Part shown: positions 33,020-43,569 of the stretch, piece after piece | Numbering within the stretch: position 1 is the stretch's first letter | Layout: the number at the start of each line of letters is the position of its first letter | Source: Diabrotica undecimpunctata | Taxonomy: Eukaryota; Arthropoda; Insecta; Coleoptera; Chrysomelidae | Assembly: GCF_040954645.1 (NCBI RefSeq) | Contig: NC_092808.1 | Coordinates: 15,987,883 to 16,051,882, forward strand | DNA: 64,000 nucleotides | Direction: 5' to 3' | Made by a program: the position numbers and the translations under genes | The notes under the pieces: generated by a model | What the model was told of the DNA's origin: nothing | Databases searched by the model: none | The model's input: only the letters and a program-made list of their open reading frames with translations

Positions 33020-33990
33020 ACTAATATAGATTTCTTTATTAACTCAGTGGACGGGATCGATAAATACACATCAAAGGTTGGATTTCTGGTGGAGTAGTCA
33101 TGATTAGGTCTTGCTGAAAAAAGATGTAGGTGTTTACGAATTAAGCAAACAGTTTCTAAAATTTATAAGGAGGGAGGAGTTAAAATCTCGTGATTTTTGA
33201 AGTAACTTCTGCAATGTGTTATTCTACTGAGGCCAATAAGATAACGTATTATTCTTTTTTGTAATTTAAAAATAACATCAGATTGGGCAGCTGTACTGAA
33301 ACCCCAAAAAGGAAGACCATATCGAAGATGAGACTCAAACACAGAAAAATATGTTATTTTGGAAGATGCTACATTGATTTCCTTTAAAACAGATCTTATT
33401 GCATAACAGCCTGAGGCTAGTTTATTACTTAATAAATCGATATGAAGAAACCGTTTAAGGTTGCTGTCTATAAAAATACCAAGAAATGTTACAGAATCAA
33501 CGATGCTGATCTGGCTGTTATTAAGAAGCAAGGGTTGAAGAGCTCATTTATAGGATAATGCTACTGTCTTATCCACGTTAAAAGAGAGTAAATTAAAGTC
33601 GAACCAGGTTTTTATTTTAAGTAGATCAGAAGTTATAGTTGCATGAAGAGTTACAATATTAGAGTTCCTCCAGATGATACTGGTATCATCAGCAAAAAGA
33701 AAAATTTTTCCATCGATTTTTAAATTAATGATGTAATTTATAAAGATAAAAAAAAGTAGAGGATCCAATACTAAACCTTGTGGTACTCCACATTCAATGC
33801 TTTTGTGACTAGAGTCACTATCATTTGCTCTAACTAGTTGTTTCCTATTCCTTAAGTCAGATCGGAACAAATTCAAAAAATACCTCGAATTTCGTAAAAA
33901 TTTAGTTATTTTATCAAAATGTCATGATTTACACAATCAAAAGCTTTGGCAGTCACAAAAAACAGTGGCCGTGTGGACTGATATTAAGTT
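33020..33990 (-). pseudogene. Jockey-type LINE RT, 5' truncated
   Basis: From 33990 down: TAKAFDCVNHDILI (motif A), a frameshift, FRSDLRNRKQLVRAND, ECGVPQGLVLDPLLFFIFIN, KIFLFADDTSIIWRNS (FADDT), IKTWFDFNLLSFNVDKTVAL, then (stop at 33544) VDSVTFLGIFIDSNLKRFLH, CYAIRSVLKEIN, ESHLRYGLPFWGFST, LQKRIIRYLIGLSRITHCRS and ILTPPSLYKFLE, running to about 33020. GVPQG and the FLGI-ID / YG--FWG / LQKR-IR blocks are diagnostic of the Jockey group. The N-terminal half is missing, and two shifts and a stop break the rest. Confidence 0.8.
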
Positions 33991-34039
33991 AACACTTAAC
34001 TTAACGTCCAGGTACACCCGAAGCTAGATCAAGGCCATA

Positions 34040-35026
34040 ATTTTAGGTAATGGTGTTCCAGGCCTGTAAAACTGACCGAATCAAACCTTCTTTATCTCGT
34101 GGCGCTGCTCGTTCCACTTCAATCTTCATCAGTCCCCATATGTTTTCAATGGGGCTAAAATCTGGAGATGCTGCTGGCCACGGAATTCTTGTCAATTCGT
34201 GTTCTTGCATCCAAGCATAAGTATGGCATCTTGCATTATCTTGCTGAAAATGCCACCCCTCTGGATATAAAACATGGGCCGTTTTAAGAAGAAAACTATT
34301 TAGGATGTCACAATATTTTGCACTATCAACAGTACCATAAACTATACAGAGAGGTGTAGCACCACGCTGAGATATTGCTCTCCAAACCATTATTTTAGTA
34401 AGAAATTTGGAAATTTGAACCGTAACATTTTCCCTTCATAGAACTTTTAGATGATTTGGACCAAGCTGGAAACAACTTTCATCAGATATAAAGACATTAT
34501 TAAAATTATCTTCTCGAAAACGTTGACAAAAATCTATTTTTCGTTGCCTTTGCAGAGGTGTCATTGTAGGGATTTTTTTTGGATTCCTTGATATGTAGCC
34601 TTGCTTTTTCAGTGACATGCGGACAGTTTCTGGGTACACTTTTATTCTTCGTTGATTTTCAAATCTGTTCGCTAATTTTCAAAACCTTAGGCGCGGATTT
34701 TGTCGTCCTAAAGCCACTAAAGCATTTAAATTGTTTCCGCGAATCTTATGCGGTCTACGCGAAACTGGTCTGGGTCTCATATCTATGCCATTTTTTATCC
34801 TCTGTATTGTCTCATACACTGCACTTTTTCCGAGTTCAGTCAATTGCACTAATTTTTTAACGTTTCGGACACCCTTTCTATACAAATATTTCACCACTTT
34901 TCTTTTTTCTACTTGCGACATTATTTCACAAATCTTAAGTCTGTTTACAAACAACAATATTTGACAGATGGTGTTATCATGCGATTTTGTCCATAACCTA
35001 CTATCGGCACAACCTACTTGATGCAT
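34040..35026 (-). pseudogene. Tc1/mariner transposase relic
   Basis: Three minus-strand frames follow one another. 35026-34679 holds the HTH region (VEKRKVVKYLYRKGVRNVKK, LGKSAVYETIQRIKNG). 34639-34436 holds MTPLQRQRKIDFCQRFREDN and VFISDESCFQLGPNH, with the first catalytic Asp. 34390-34043 holds VWRAISQRGATPLCIVYG, FQQDNARCHTYAWMQEHELT (second Asp) and WPAASPDFSPIENIWGLMK (Glu). All three DDE residues are present. Stops or shifts lie at about 34680-34640 and 34436-34390, so the product is broken. The enzyme would cut at TA. I did not find convincing TIRs. Confidence 0.8.
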
Positions 35027-35029
35027 TAC

Positions 35030-36020
35030 TTTTGTTTTAAAATGTTATAAAAAGGAAATCTATTAAAATTAGGAAAAATATAAAATTCCGGATACTTTCT
35101 AGACGGACCATATATCCATGTATATCACTCGCTGAACTGGCAATATTGGTGAGGCACAAACACTTTTATATATTAAGCTTAACTTACTTGAGTATTAATT
35201 GGGCAGGACTCTAAAGATGGAGTTACCTGAAAAGAAAGCTACAAAAAGAGGATACTAAAGCAAGCATTCGCAAAAATAGAATCATTCACAACAGTAAAAC
35301 TGGCGATAGTATATTTACATATAAACGATAACAAAACAATAAAAAGGAAAGCAAAATACAAGTACCTTGTGTAGAAAATAACGAAAAAGCATGAACAGAA
35401 GTGGAGCTTATTCAAAGGTTAGGAAAAACTGAAGTTCATCTGAGATGCACTTGAGCATCAAAACTAAAACCAAGAAAAAAAATACCATGTAGAGAAGCAG
35501 ATTATATAAAATGTAAGCAGTTAAGGTAGCTGCAATCACCTTGAACCTGGCTGCCGAGTGAAAAGAATGTTTTGTTATGTACATGTAATATGTAATATGC
35601 AGAGATAGCAGATAGATATAAAAAATAAAAGAATGAAGCTCGAGAAATAAATGGAAGAAAGGTTGACCTAGGAAATCCTGGAGAAACGAAGTAGACGAAG
35701 CCATGTTAAAACAAGGTTTGCAGTTGTATAAATAGAATAAAATAGTGGAAAAGATTGAGTAAGGGAAGATAGTGAAAACTAAAATATCCTTAATATTATA
35801 TTGAATTACCGTTGAACAGCAAGCTGTAAATTTAAATATTGATATATTTGTAAAACAGCTTTGAATATAGTAATGTACTCAATTTCAATCAAATAAAAAT
35901 CCGTTAATCATAGCTACTACAGTTTTTAATAAAGGGCAGACTGAAAAAAACGGAGAATTGACAGAAAAACTGTCTCATATAAAATAATTACATAAAAGAT
36001 ATTTAATTCTGTAACATAAA
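35030..36020. other. No gene recognised
   Basis: AT-rich. A 98-codon minus frame at 35408-35704 is hydrophobic only because it reads across A/T-rich DNA. Nothing else is supported. Confidence 0.35.
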
Positions 36021-36037
36021 ATTAGCACACAATAGAT

Positions 36038-36986
36038 TAGATTAGATTAGATTAGATTAAGAGAGGTGGCCTTTCGGCCTATTCCACTGCGACCTTTTCA
36101 GATCTATTGTGGTCCTCTAGTCCTCTATGTCTCACATAATATTCTCTAGCCTGACCCTTTTTATAAAGTCTACTAGTCTCGAGACTGTACCTTCCATGTA
36201 GCTATTTGCCGATGGATTTTCTTCTCCTAATGCAAAGAACCGCAGATTTGCCAGACTGTCACACTGACATAAAATGTGCTCTGCTGTTTCTTACTTACTT
36301 ACTTCTTGCTGTTACAGTGCCCTGTTGGAAGACCTACTATGGCTTTGACTGTTTTCCTGTCTTAGCTTATTAGATCTGCCGTAAATTTTGGCAAATGTTC
36401 TGTAATGAACTGTTTCGCCTGTCTTTGTCCTGCTGAATTCCTCCACCATTTCAGAGATTGGTGAGCCACCCATTTCCTTGTAGTCATTCTTTTTACTGAC
36501 TTCGCAACGCCGCAGAAGGGTTCCGGTCCAATGAATGGCATTGATGAGCCTTGTTTGGCCCTTTCATCTGCTTATTCATTGCCCTTATGACCCTCGTGCC
36601 CCGGTACCCAGGCTACCTTAACCTTGCTACGGTCTACTAGTTTATTTAGGGCATACACGCAATCCCATACTAGCTTAGAATTGACCTCTACAGAATTGGG
36701 TGCCTTAAGCGCTGCCTGACTATCTGTGAAGATGGCAACTGAACAGAACGGTCTTTCCTGCCTTTCTATTTCTTTCACGCAGTGATGGATTGCAGTTATT
36801 TCCGCCTGGATAACTGTCACATCCTTAGATAGACTTACCGAGAAATGGATCTCTTGATTTGTCCCTACTATGCCGGCTCCCACACCCTTCGATGTTTTTG
36901 AGCCATCCGTGTACCAGGTAGCAGCAGCTTGTATGGGTACACCTTTATTCCAATCTTACCTGCCTGGTATCTTAAATTGTAAACTT
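36038..36986 (-). mobile_element. LINE 3' fragment with RNase H and pentamer tail
   Basis: The 13-bp repeat GCACACAATAGAT at 36025-36037 and 36987-36999 flanks the unit. Its 3' tail on the left is a (TAATC)n run (about 36038-36060 as written on the plus strand, GATTA repeats). The content is the last part of a LINE ORF on the minus strand. The element is therefore a 5'-truncated retrotransposition event. Confidence 0.8.
36060..36960 (-). pseudogene. RNase H domain and C-terminus of a LINE
   Basis: Minus-strand frame: GVGAGIVGTNQEIHFSVSLS, TVIQAEITAIHHCVKEIERQ (Glu), VAIFTDSQAALKA (Asp), VKVAWVPGHEGHKGNEQADE (His and last Asp). It then continues through IGPEPFCGVAKSVKRMTTRK, QAKQFI, a stop after DLIS, VKAIVGLPTGHCNSK and, in another frame, AEHILCQCDSLANLRFFALG. 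YTDGSK at the domain start is partly readable. The RNase H plus GHC--L / H-LC-C tail fits insect LINEs of the R1/LOA/I type. Function in the live element: RNA removal during second-strand synthesis. Confidence 0.75.
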
Positions 36987-36999
36987 GCACACAATAGAT

Positions 37000-37800
37000 A
37001 GGGAGCATATTTATTATACTATTTATGTTAGCTGTGTTTCATCAAAACTGACAACGCCTTAAAAGTTTTAATTTTCTCAGAGATAAATTATTTGGCATTA
37101 TTTTCTACCCAATTATGTATTTTAAATTTTATAGCACCTATTACGGTAGGAATTTTAAGCGAAACAAGACTATTTTATACATAATAACAGTTTTTCATTA
37201 CCAATAAAATATACCATTAACTTTATTACGGAACTCGGCCCAACAATCGCCACAGACTTCTGTGAGAATAACTTTAATATAATAATCAGTTTAGTAGATA
37301 TTATCATTACAGTTATAGTAATTTGATATATTATTTCCGTAATATGGTTAGATATTATAACTTAATAGATAATATAGAAAATACGGAATTCCTGGTTATA
37401 TAATAATAAATTTGCAGGGAATTTCCAATTGTGTATTTTATTTAAATTTTTATTACGCAGTATCTTTTGCTCTTCATGCAATAAACTTTTAAAGTATAAT
37501 TTAATAAATGGTATTATTATATCAGATAAAATTTGAATTGTTTACGAAACCTTACTTGCTTAGAGATTTAACAAAGAGATTTGAAAATAAACTGGCTGAT
37601 ATAAAATGAACAGTAAAGCTGTAACATTTTTATCTGGTTTAGTTCTTTCAATAATTTGAAAGAAACTGAGACAATTTCACGACTGACACATACAACTTTT
37701 GTAAGAATTGCTCAACTTTTAAATCTCTCCCTGATATACTTTTTTCTTCTGTATATGGGCATGTTAATCATTGAATCCTGCTTCACTTTGTCCAATAAAG
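37000..37800. other. No gene recognised
   Basis: AT-rich and silent on both strands. Confidence 0.4.
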
Positions 37801-37809
37801 CACAGTGCT

Positions 37810-38120
37810 ATTAGTATTTTTACCTTTAATCAAGAGGGTTGATTAAAATTATGCCTTTGTAAGCAAAAAACACAGTAGCCATAACCTTTCCCACCCGTTG
37901 AGCCAGTCTTGGCCACTTCGGGGCACTTTTGTTGCCTTCAGTCCACTGCCGTTCTTTCACTCTATTCTCTTATGTGTACTAATGGATCCAGGTTTTATCA
38001 ACGGTTACCAATTGACGTCAGACGAATTTCGATTCCTAAGGTCCAAATACTGCCGAAAAGGGATCACACGGGTTCATGTTTTTGGTCAAGGTCAGCAAAT
38101 GCAGCACCTATCGGAAGGAT
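37810..38120 (-). pseudogene. mariner transposase fragment
   Basis: Minus-strand pieces correspond to the middle of a mariner (SETMAR/Mos1-like) enzyme: a block reading KTWIH-type followed by STHKRIE-stop-KNGSGLKATKVPR, then SGQDWLNG and (next frame) KVMATVFFAYKGIILINPLD. The family consensus is DETWIHYYTPE-K-QS-W----PK--K---S--KVMATVFWD--GII-IDYL. Stops and shifts are frequent. No TIR was identified. Confidence 0.55.
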
Positions 38121-38124
38121 ATTT

Positions 38125-39183
38125 TTTCATTTTCAAAATTTCGTTTAAACATGATAAGTGTGCTCTTGCGTCCTTATATTTTTCCCTTGCTATGCTTTGA
38201 TAGACGATGCCAATATATGAATTAAGTAATAAAAAATACTTTAAGTGACTCTTAATAATTATTATCGAAGTCATAATAAACTATATCAATTTTAATGCTC
38301 CATTAAAGGATTTTGGGTTTGTAAAAACCAATTTTTCTGTTGAACAAGACTTTTTAATGACTAGATGTTTAGTTTATAAACTTTAAACGACTTTTCTTAA
38401 TAAGAGTAATTTTTCCTTCAAGGTTTAGTTTTTGTATACTTTTATAATGTTAATAAAGTGAAATGTGAACTGACTGAAACAATACTAAAATGAATAAGTT
38501 TTGTACGTATAAGAAAAGTGAAAAACAAAAATTGCTGATAATTCCAGATCTAAATATACCTCAGGTAAGTTTTTCTGTTATTATAATTAAGACTTTTATA
38601 TTTTTCTGATCCAAACATAAAACATAAATGTATTTTACTATGATTATAGATAAATAGGCAACTGTGCTTAAAAAAGAAGCAGAATATATGCATTAATAGA
38701 TACCTGTTTAACCAAAAATGTAGATAAACTAATAAAAAAAGACAAAAAAAACTATTAAAGCGATGATAATTTTATTGGAAACAATATACTCTACACCGCA
38801 TACTACATCTATTATAATGAGGTACTTTGCGGATTCCTGTTAAAAAACGCCCCCTTTAACCAAATCTGGATGGTGCTGGGCGACATTTTTGGACAGACAT
38901 CTTAAACAGATTACAAAAATCACCTTTTTTGCTCCAGGAAACATATTGATTTTGTGGTTTTTTTTTTGGAAAACATACATAAAGAACAAAGGTCTCTTTC
39001 AGTTTTCTCTAAAATTGATAATTTTGAAATGTTAGATTTTTTAGGCCTTAGCGTGCATTTATCAGAGGACGCGATTTTTTTATGTGTTGGGGTAGTATAG
39101 GTATAAGTATAAGGTTTGGGGGTTCACACACGTTTCTCCCGGCCGCCATCGTGGAAAAGGAGGTGCAAAGGATATTCGCGCTG
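38125..39183. other. Mostly silent; end of a satellite-like repeat at the right
   Basis: The last ~90 bp (39095-39183, CCGGCCGCCATCGTGG ... GCAAAGGATATTCGCGC) match, in reverse, the end of the repeat unit at 46700-46790. This shows that LINE B copy 2 landed in a copy of that repeat. The rest has no recognised content apart from a possible small exon at 38490. Confidence 0.45.
38490..38564 (+). other. Possible small coding exon with donor
   Basis: ATG at 38490 opens 25 codons (MNKFCTYKKSEKQKLLIIPD then LNIPQ) that end at CAG|GTAAGT, a textbook splice donor at 38565. No acceptor or downstream exon was found. Transposon reading frames of this type also start this way, so this is only a candidate. 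Confidence 0.2.
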
Positions 39184-39199
39184 TATCTCGTAAACTAGT

Positions 39200-41057
39200 T
39201 TGGAATGAAGATGGAGGCAGATAGTCGTGGTAACCAAAAATTGTTTTACAAGGCACTAAAGACGCTAAGAAAAGGTAAAGAAACAACGATGAAACAGGTG
39301 AAACGTAAAGACGGCACACTGATTATCAGACCAAATGAGATTATGGAAAGATGGAGACAATACTTCAGCGAACTCCTAACACCAAGACAACCGAAAGAGG
39401 AAACTGTAATGATAGAAGTAGAAGGAGAACATGGACAAGAAAATGATATTCAAATAGAAGAAGTCAAAGAAGCAATTAATAATACAAAGAGAGGTAAATC
39501 AGCTGGTCATGACAAAATCACTGCTGAAATGTTAAAGACAATGGGACTGAAAGGAGTTGAATTTTTAACCAAAATTATGAACATGGCTTGGAATCGATGT
39601 ACAGTCCCCGAAGATTGGAGAATTGGCATAATACTACCAATCTTTAAGAAAGGAGACCCAAGTTCTTGTGAAAATTATAGAGGAATTAATCTACTCAGTA
39701 TCGTCTTCAAAATATATGAAAGCATCCTAGAAAAGAAATTAAGACACATCGTTGAACCACATCTGGATGAAGTACAAAGTGCGTTTAGGAAGGGACACAG
39801 TACGCAAGACCATATATTTACGTTAAAACAAATAATTGAGAAAGCTAGAATAAAGAACACAGAAATATATATGGCATTTCTAGATATTGAGAAAGCATTT
39901 GACAGAGTGTCCCAGGAAGCAGTTTGGAAAAGTCTGCAAAATAGAAATATTGACCATCAACTAACAGGTGCTATCAAAAATCTGTATCAAAATAACAAGA
40001 GTTATGTGCGTAAGGATAACTTGGAATCAGAGATGTTTGCAATAAATGAGGGTCTAAGACAAGGAGGTGTTATGAGCCCCACACTGTTCATATTGATTAT
40101 TGACGACATAATTAAGGAAACAAAAGCAAGTATACACAAAGTAGATATCGGATACAGTAAACTACGACCGGTTGGTATAGCTGAGTGTGCATTCGCAGAT
40201 GATCTCATGTTATGCGCTTCCAACGAGAGGGACCTCCAGAAAAATATAGATAGATGGAATAATGAGCTGGCAATTAGAAACATGAAGATTAATGTTAAGA
40301 AAACCAAGGTGATGCTAATATCGAAAACTAACCGAAATGTTAACATAGAAATTAACCAACAACTCATAGAACAAGTAGATGCATTCAAATACCTAGGGGT
40401 TACAATAGACAGAGAAGGTACCATGCAGAATGAAATAACAGAAAGAATAAGTAGTGCTTCAAAAGTGTACCATAATCTTAGTAGAGCATTCATAGGTAAA
40501 CCTGAAATCAGCAGAAGAACCAAAATGACAGTTTATAAGACAGTATTCCGACCAATCTTGATATATGGAAGCGAGAGCTGGGTTTTAACAAAGCAATTAA
40601 AAAGCAAGATACAAGCCATTGATATGAAATATCTAAGAGGAGTCAAAGGAATACCACGACGAGACAAAATAAGAAATGAAGATGTTAGAGAAGAACTGGG
40701 CATAGAATCAGTACTACACGCTATTGAAACACAACAAATAAAATGGTTTGGTCATCTGTGCCGAATGAGCGACAACCGACCCGTTAAGCAAGTCTGAAAG
40801 GCTAAAGTGAAAAAGTTTAAAGCCAGAGGCAGACCACGGAAAACCTGGGATGACGAAGTAGGGCAGATTTTGAAAAGTAGGGGAATGGAATGGTCAGAAG
40901 CTCAAAATAAGGCAAAAAACAAAAAAGAATGGACAAAATTCGTGCACAGAATAGAATAGAAAAAAAAAATTCTGTATTTTCATTGGATTTGAGATGTAAT
41001 GTGTATCTGTGACCTGTATTTGTATTTACCTCACACCTTAGGGTAGAGAGGTGTTCG

Positions 41058-41125
<68 letters not shown>
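39200..41125 (+). mobile_element. LINE B, copy 2
   Basis: The 16-bp repeat TATCTCGTAAACTAGT at 39184-39199 and 41126-41141 flanks the unit. The element starts within its ORF (GMKMEADSRGNQ), ends in a 3' UTR shared with copy 1 (ACCTCACACCTTAGGGTAGA) and a long (TA)n tail at 41060-41127. It sits in a satellite-like repeat related to 46040-46790. Confidence 0.9.
39205..40959 (+). pseudogene. LINE B reverse transcriptase, one internal stop
   Basis: A 530-codon frame followed, after TGA at 40795-40797, by 53 more codons in the same frame (AKVKKFKARGRPRKTWDDEV to FVHRIE-stop). The TGA stands where a Trp is expected. RT blocks: KGKSAGHDKITAEML-type start, WRIGIILPIFKKGDPSSCEN, VQSAFRKGHSTQDHIFTLKQ, IYMAFLDIEKAFDRV (motif A, Asp), NEGLRQGGVMSPTLFILIID, and CAFADDLMLCASN near residue 330 (catalytic FADD). 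C-terminal part: DAFKYLGVTIDREGTMQNEI, FRPILIYGSESWVLTKQL, IKWFGHLCRMSDNRP. Reverse transcription of LINE RNA at the nicked target is the family's role. The N-terminal endonuclease is missing. Nearly identical to copy 1, so this family was active recently. Confidence 0.85.

Positions 41126-41127
<2 letters not shown>
41060..41127. repeat. (TA)n tail of LINE B copy 2
   Basis: About 34 TA units end the element directly before the right target-site duplication. Copy 1 has only a short TA tract in the same place. Confidence 0.85.
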
Positions 41128-41131
<4 letters not shown>

Positions 41132-41141
41132 GTAAACTAGT

Positions 41142-41371
41142 AACCCTATAGAATATTTTATCAGACATTATTTGTAGCAAATTAAATTGTATACAAATTT
41201 ATTCCTATTACTTTTTATGATAAAATAAAAAATAAAAGACCTTTAAACAAATTTTATTTTGTACTTTAACTTTTTTCTGGTCATTTTACAAAAAAAAGAC
41301 ATCAGAATAATATTATAGATTGTTTTTAAAAAATAATTTTTACTACAAAAATGTATAATTTCATTTATTGT
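41142..41371. repeat. Satellite-like repeat, continued after LINE B
   Basis: GACATTATTTGTAGCAAATT and the following bases are the reverse complement of the block near 46290-46320 (AATTTGCTACAAATAATGTC). They continue the repeat found at 39095-39183. Confidence 0.6.
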
Positions 41372-42235
41372 TTCGCTTCTTCTTCTTCATGTGCCTTGTC
41401 CGTTCCGAACGTTGGCAATCAACATGGCTATTCTGACTTTGTTTACAGCAGATCTGAATAGTTCAGCAGATGACAATCCGAACCATTGCCGCAAGTTTTG
41501 GAGCCACGAGTGTCTTCTCCTCCCTGGACCCCTTCTGCTGTCTATTTTTCCTTGAACGATCAGCTGTAGTACTCTATATTTATTATGTCTCATAACGTGG
41601 CCCAAGTATTCCAACTTTCTTTTTTTATACTTATTCCTACCTCTCTCTCTTTACCTATCCGGCGTAGTACCTCTTCGTTGATCACGTGCTCAGTCCAGGA
41701 TATACGTAATATACGTCGGTAAGCCCACATTTCGAAGGCCTCTAATTTTTTCATCAATGTTGCGGTCATTGTCCACGCCTCCATTCCATATAACAACACC
41801 GGGAATACATAACATTTCAGAAGTCGAATTTTGAGAGGTAGGGTGAGGCTTTTAGAGGTGAAAATTTGCTTCATGCTAGTGAACGATGCTCTTGCCTTGT
41901 CTACTCTTATACGTATCTCCTTCGCTTGATCCCAATTTGAGTTAACTGTTGTTCCCAAGTATTCTTTCATTGTCTAATATCAGTTGCTGTTGTGGTTGTT
42001 GGGTTTTGCTTACTAACATCCATTTGGTTTTTGTGATATTTAGTCTGAGTCCGTATTGTGCACTTGTTTTTTGTATCTTACTCATTAGGCAACTCAGTTC
42101 CTCCATGCTACTTGCTAGAATCACAGTGTCATCAGCATACCTTATGTTATTAATTATTTCTCCAATTGTTTCGGTAACATTAACATTTTTTCCGACCACT
42201 TATGAGCTAGAGTCTGGAGGTGCGTTTTTTTAACT
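41372..42235 (-). pseudogene. LINE A RT C-terminal half
   Basis: Minus-strand frames 42199-41942, 41970-41590 and 41614-41387 join with small shifts: INNIRYADDTVILASSMEEL (catalytic YADD), GLRLNITKTKWMLVSKTQQ, YLGTTVNSNWDQAKEIRIRV, LKCYVFPVLLYGMEAWTMTA, FEMWAYRRILRISWTEHVIN, YLGHVMRHNKYRVLQLIVQG, RGPGRRRHSWLQNLRQWFG, ending NGQGT and a GAAGAAGAAG tail. Truncated 5' just upstream of the YADD block at 42235. Two frameshifts. Confidence 0.85.
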
Positions 42236-42391
42236 GGTATCCCCATTAGGCCTAATTTACTAAATATATATTTAAAAAGTTGTTTTTTAGCTACTGTTTT
42301 TTCATTTTCTTTGATGGTCCAGGCTGCGGTTCAGAATCTAATTCAGTAACGAAGATTAATGTTAGCGAAGGAACGAAAGTTAGAATCGCTG

Positions 42392-43490
42392 TCATTGTGG
42401 GAATTTATCTTCGAATTCTTTGAATTTTTTGATTACCTTTGATATTTTCCTGATATTACTGCAGGTTTTGCCAGAACAATTGAGACACACTGTAGAGCAT
42501 TTGAGGCCAACTTGTAGGCAACAACACATCCTTTGACAGTTTCCCTTGCATTTGCAAAAAATTAATTTCAGAAGTTCAAAAGGTGTTTTAATTTTGTTGG
42601 AAGTTTTAATTGGTATCCAAATTTTTCCATTCTTTTTCCAGCCACAATCTTCAAGATTGCAGTGTTTCCTGGTGATAAACTCTAAAGGTCGGTACACATA
42701 TACGAGCCAAACGGTATGCATACGGTATGCGAACGCTATATTCGTTAATGTGTACGGCACAAAAAACCGCTTGCGTACTGTTTCATCGTGACTCGTCGCG
42801 AACCAAATTGTTGCGGTTTATTTCACGACTTCAAAGGAAGCTTGTCTTTCAGTTTGGACGGTGCTTACTAGACGCAGCGAACATTTTTATTGTGTCATCA
42901 AATCGACATTGTGTGAATGACGTGTTCCTTCCTAGAGAGACGTGAGAAAACAGTAAACTGATTATTGTACATATTTTTATTTTTGTTAAACAAGCAAAAA
43001 CAGGAACATAAATCAGTACCCAAATTATAAATAAAATGAATCAGTTCGCACATGTGTGTTCGTTGTTGGTTTGTCGCTTTTCATGGATCGAGAAAAGTAT
43101 GCGATCAGTACGATGTAGAATATTTTTCAAGGATCTGTAGGTATGCGTACGGTACGTATACTGTGCGGCTCGCATATGTGTACCCACCTTAACACTGTGG
43201 AAACGAGCTGCATCTTGTGTTGGCGGAAGCGATGATAAGTTAAATGTATTTTTGGTCACTGTCTTGGCGAATCGTTTGTATCTCATCATGTTAAAGAAAT
43301 CTTTATTTCTACGATATAAAAAGACAAAAAAACGTTCACCAACGACAGTAGGCAAAGATGTCTCGGCTTTCTCACTGAGAAATAATGCTGTTCTGCTAGC
43401 TTACTTAGGATGTTTTTGTAAAATTGTAATGAATTTAAGTTTGCCGATATTGTAAGCTACTAATGTTGTGTCGCATTGTGAAAAAGCAAG
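42392..43490 (-). pseudogene. Cys-rich arthropod gene, second copy, split by a MITE
   Basis: From 43490 down: AFSQCDTTLVAYNIGKLKFI, a TAA at 43401-43403, ALFLSEKAETSLPTVVGERF, FVFLYRRNKDFFNMMRYKRF, NTFNLSSLPPTQDAARFHSV (to 43193). Then comes the 504-bp MITE, then EFITRKHCNLEDCGWKKNGK, IWIPIKTSNKIKTPFELLKL, IFCKCKGNCQRMCCCLQVGL, KCSTVCLNCSGKTCSN, ending in TGA at 42392. It covers more of the protein than the 13.35-kb frame: the (T)GCDTTSA-type block, the GE-F---LY block, LPPT-AA-HS, and the Cys cluster. I recall this order from unnamed insect proteins. The pre-MITE stop means it was damaged apart from the insertion. Confidence 0.7.
42686..43189. mobile_element. 504-bp TAA-flanked MITE (PIF/Harbinger-like)
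   Basis: Ends read AGGTCGGTACACATATACGA and its near complement. TAA flanks both sides (42683-42685 and 43190-43192). The interior (AACGCTATATTCGTTAATGT, CACGACTTCAAAGGAAGC, TAGAGAGACGTGAGAAAACA) matches the element at 9269-12460 over most of its length, with a somewhat different TIR. It has no coding capacity and interrupts the Cys-rich gene. Confidence 0.85.
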
Positions 43491-43569
43491 GAGAAACAGC
43501 AAATTCGTCGCTATATATAAAACTTAAAGGAAAGTATAATTGATGCGACTTACACCATTTTGAATTTTG

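Noticed and set aside
35408..35704. 98-codon hydrophobic frame on the minus strand
   Set aside because: Composition-driven reading of AT-rich DNA; no conserved motif and no supporting context.
36036..36060. GATTA repeats as telomeric sequence
   Set aside because: Insect telomere repeat is TTAGG; this tract sits exactly at the 3' end of a LINE inside a target-site duplication.
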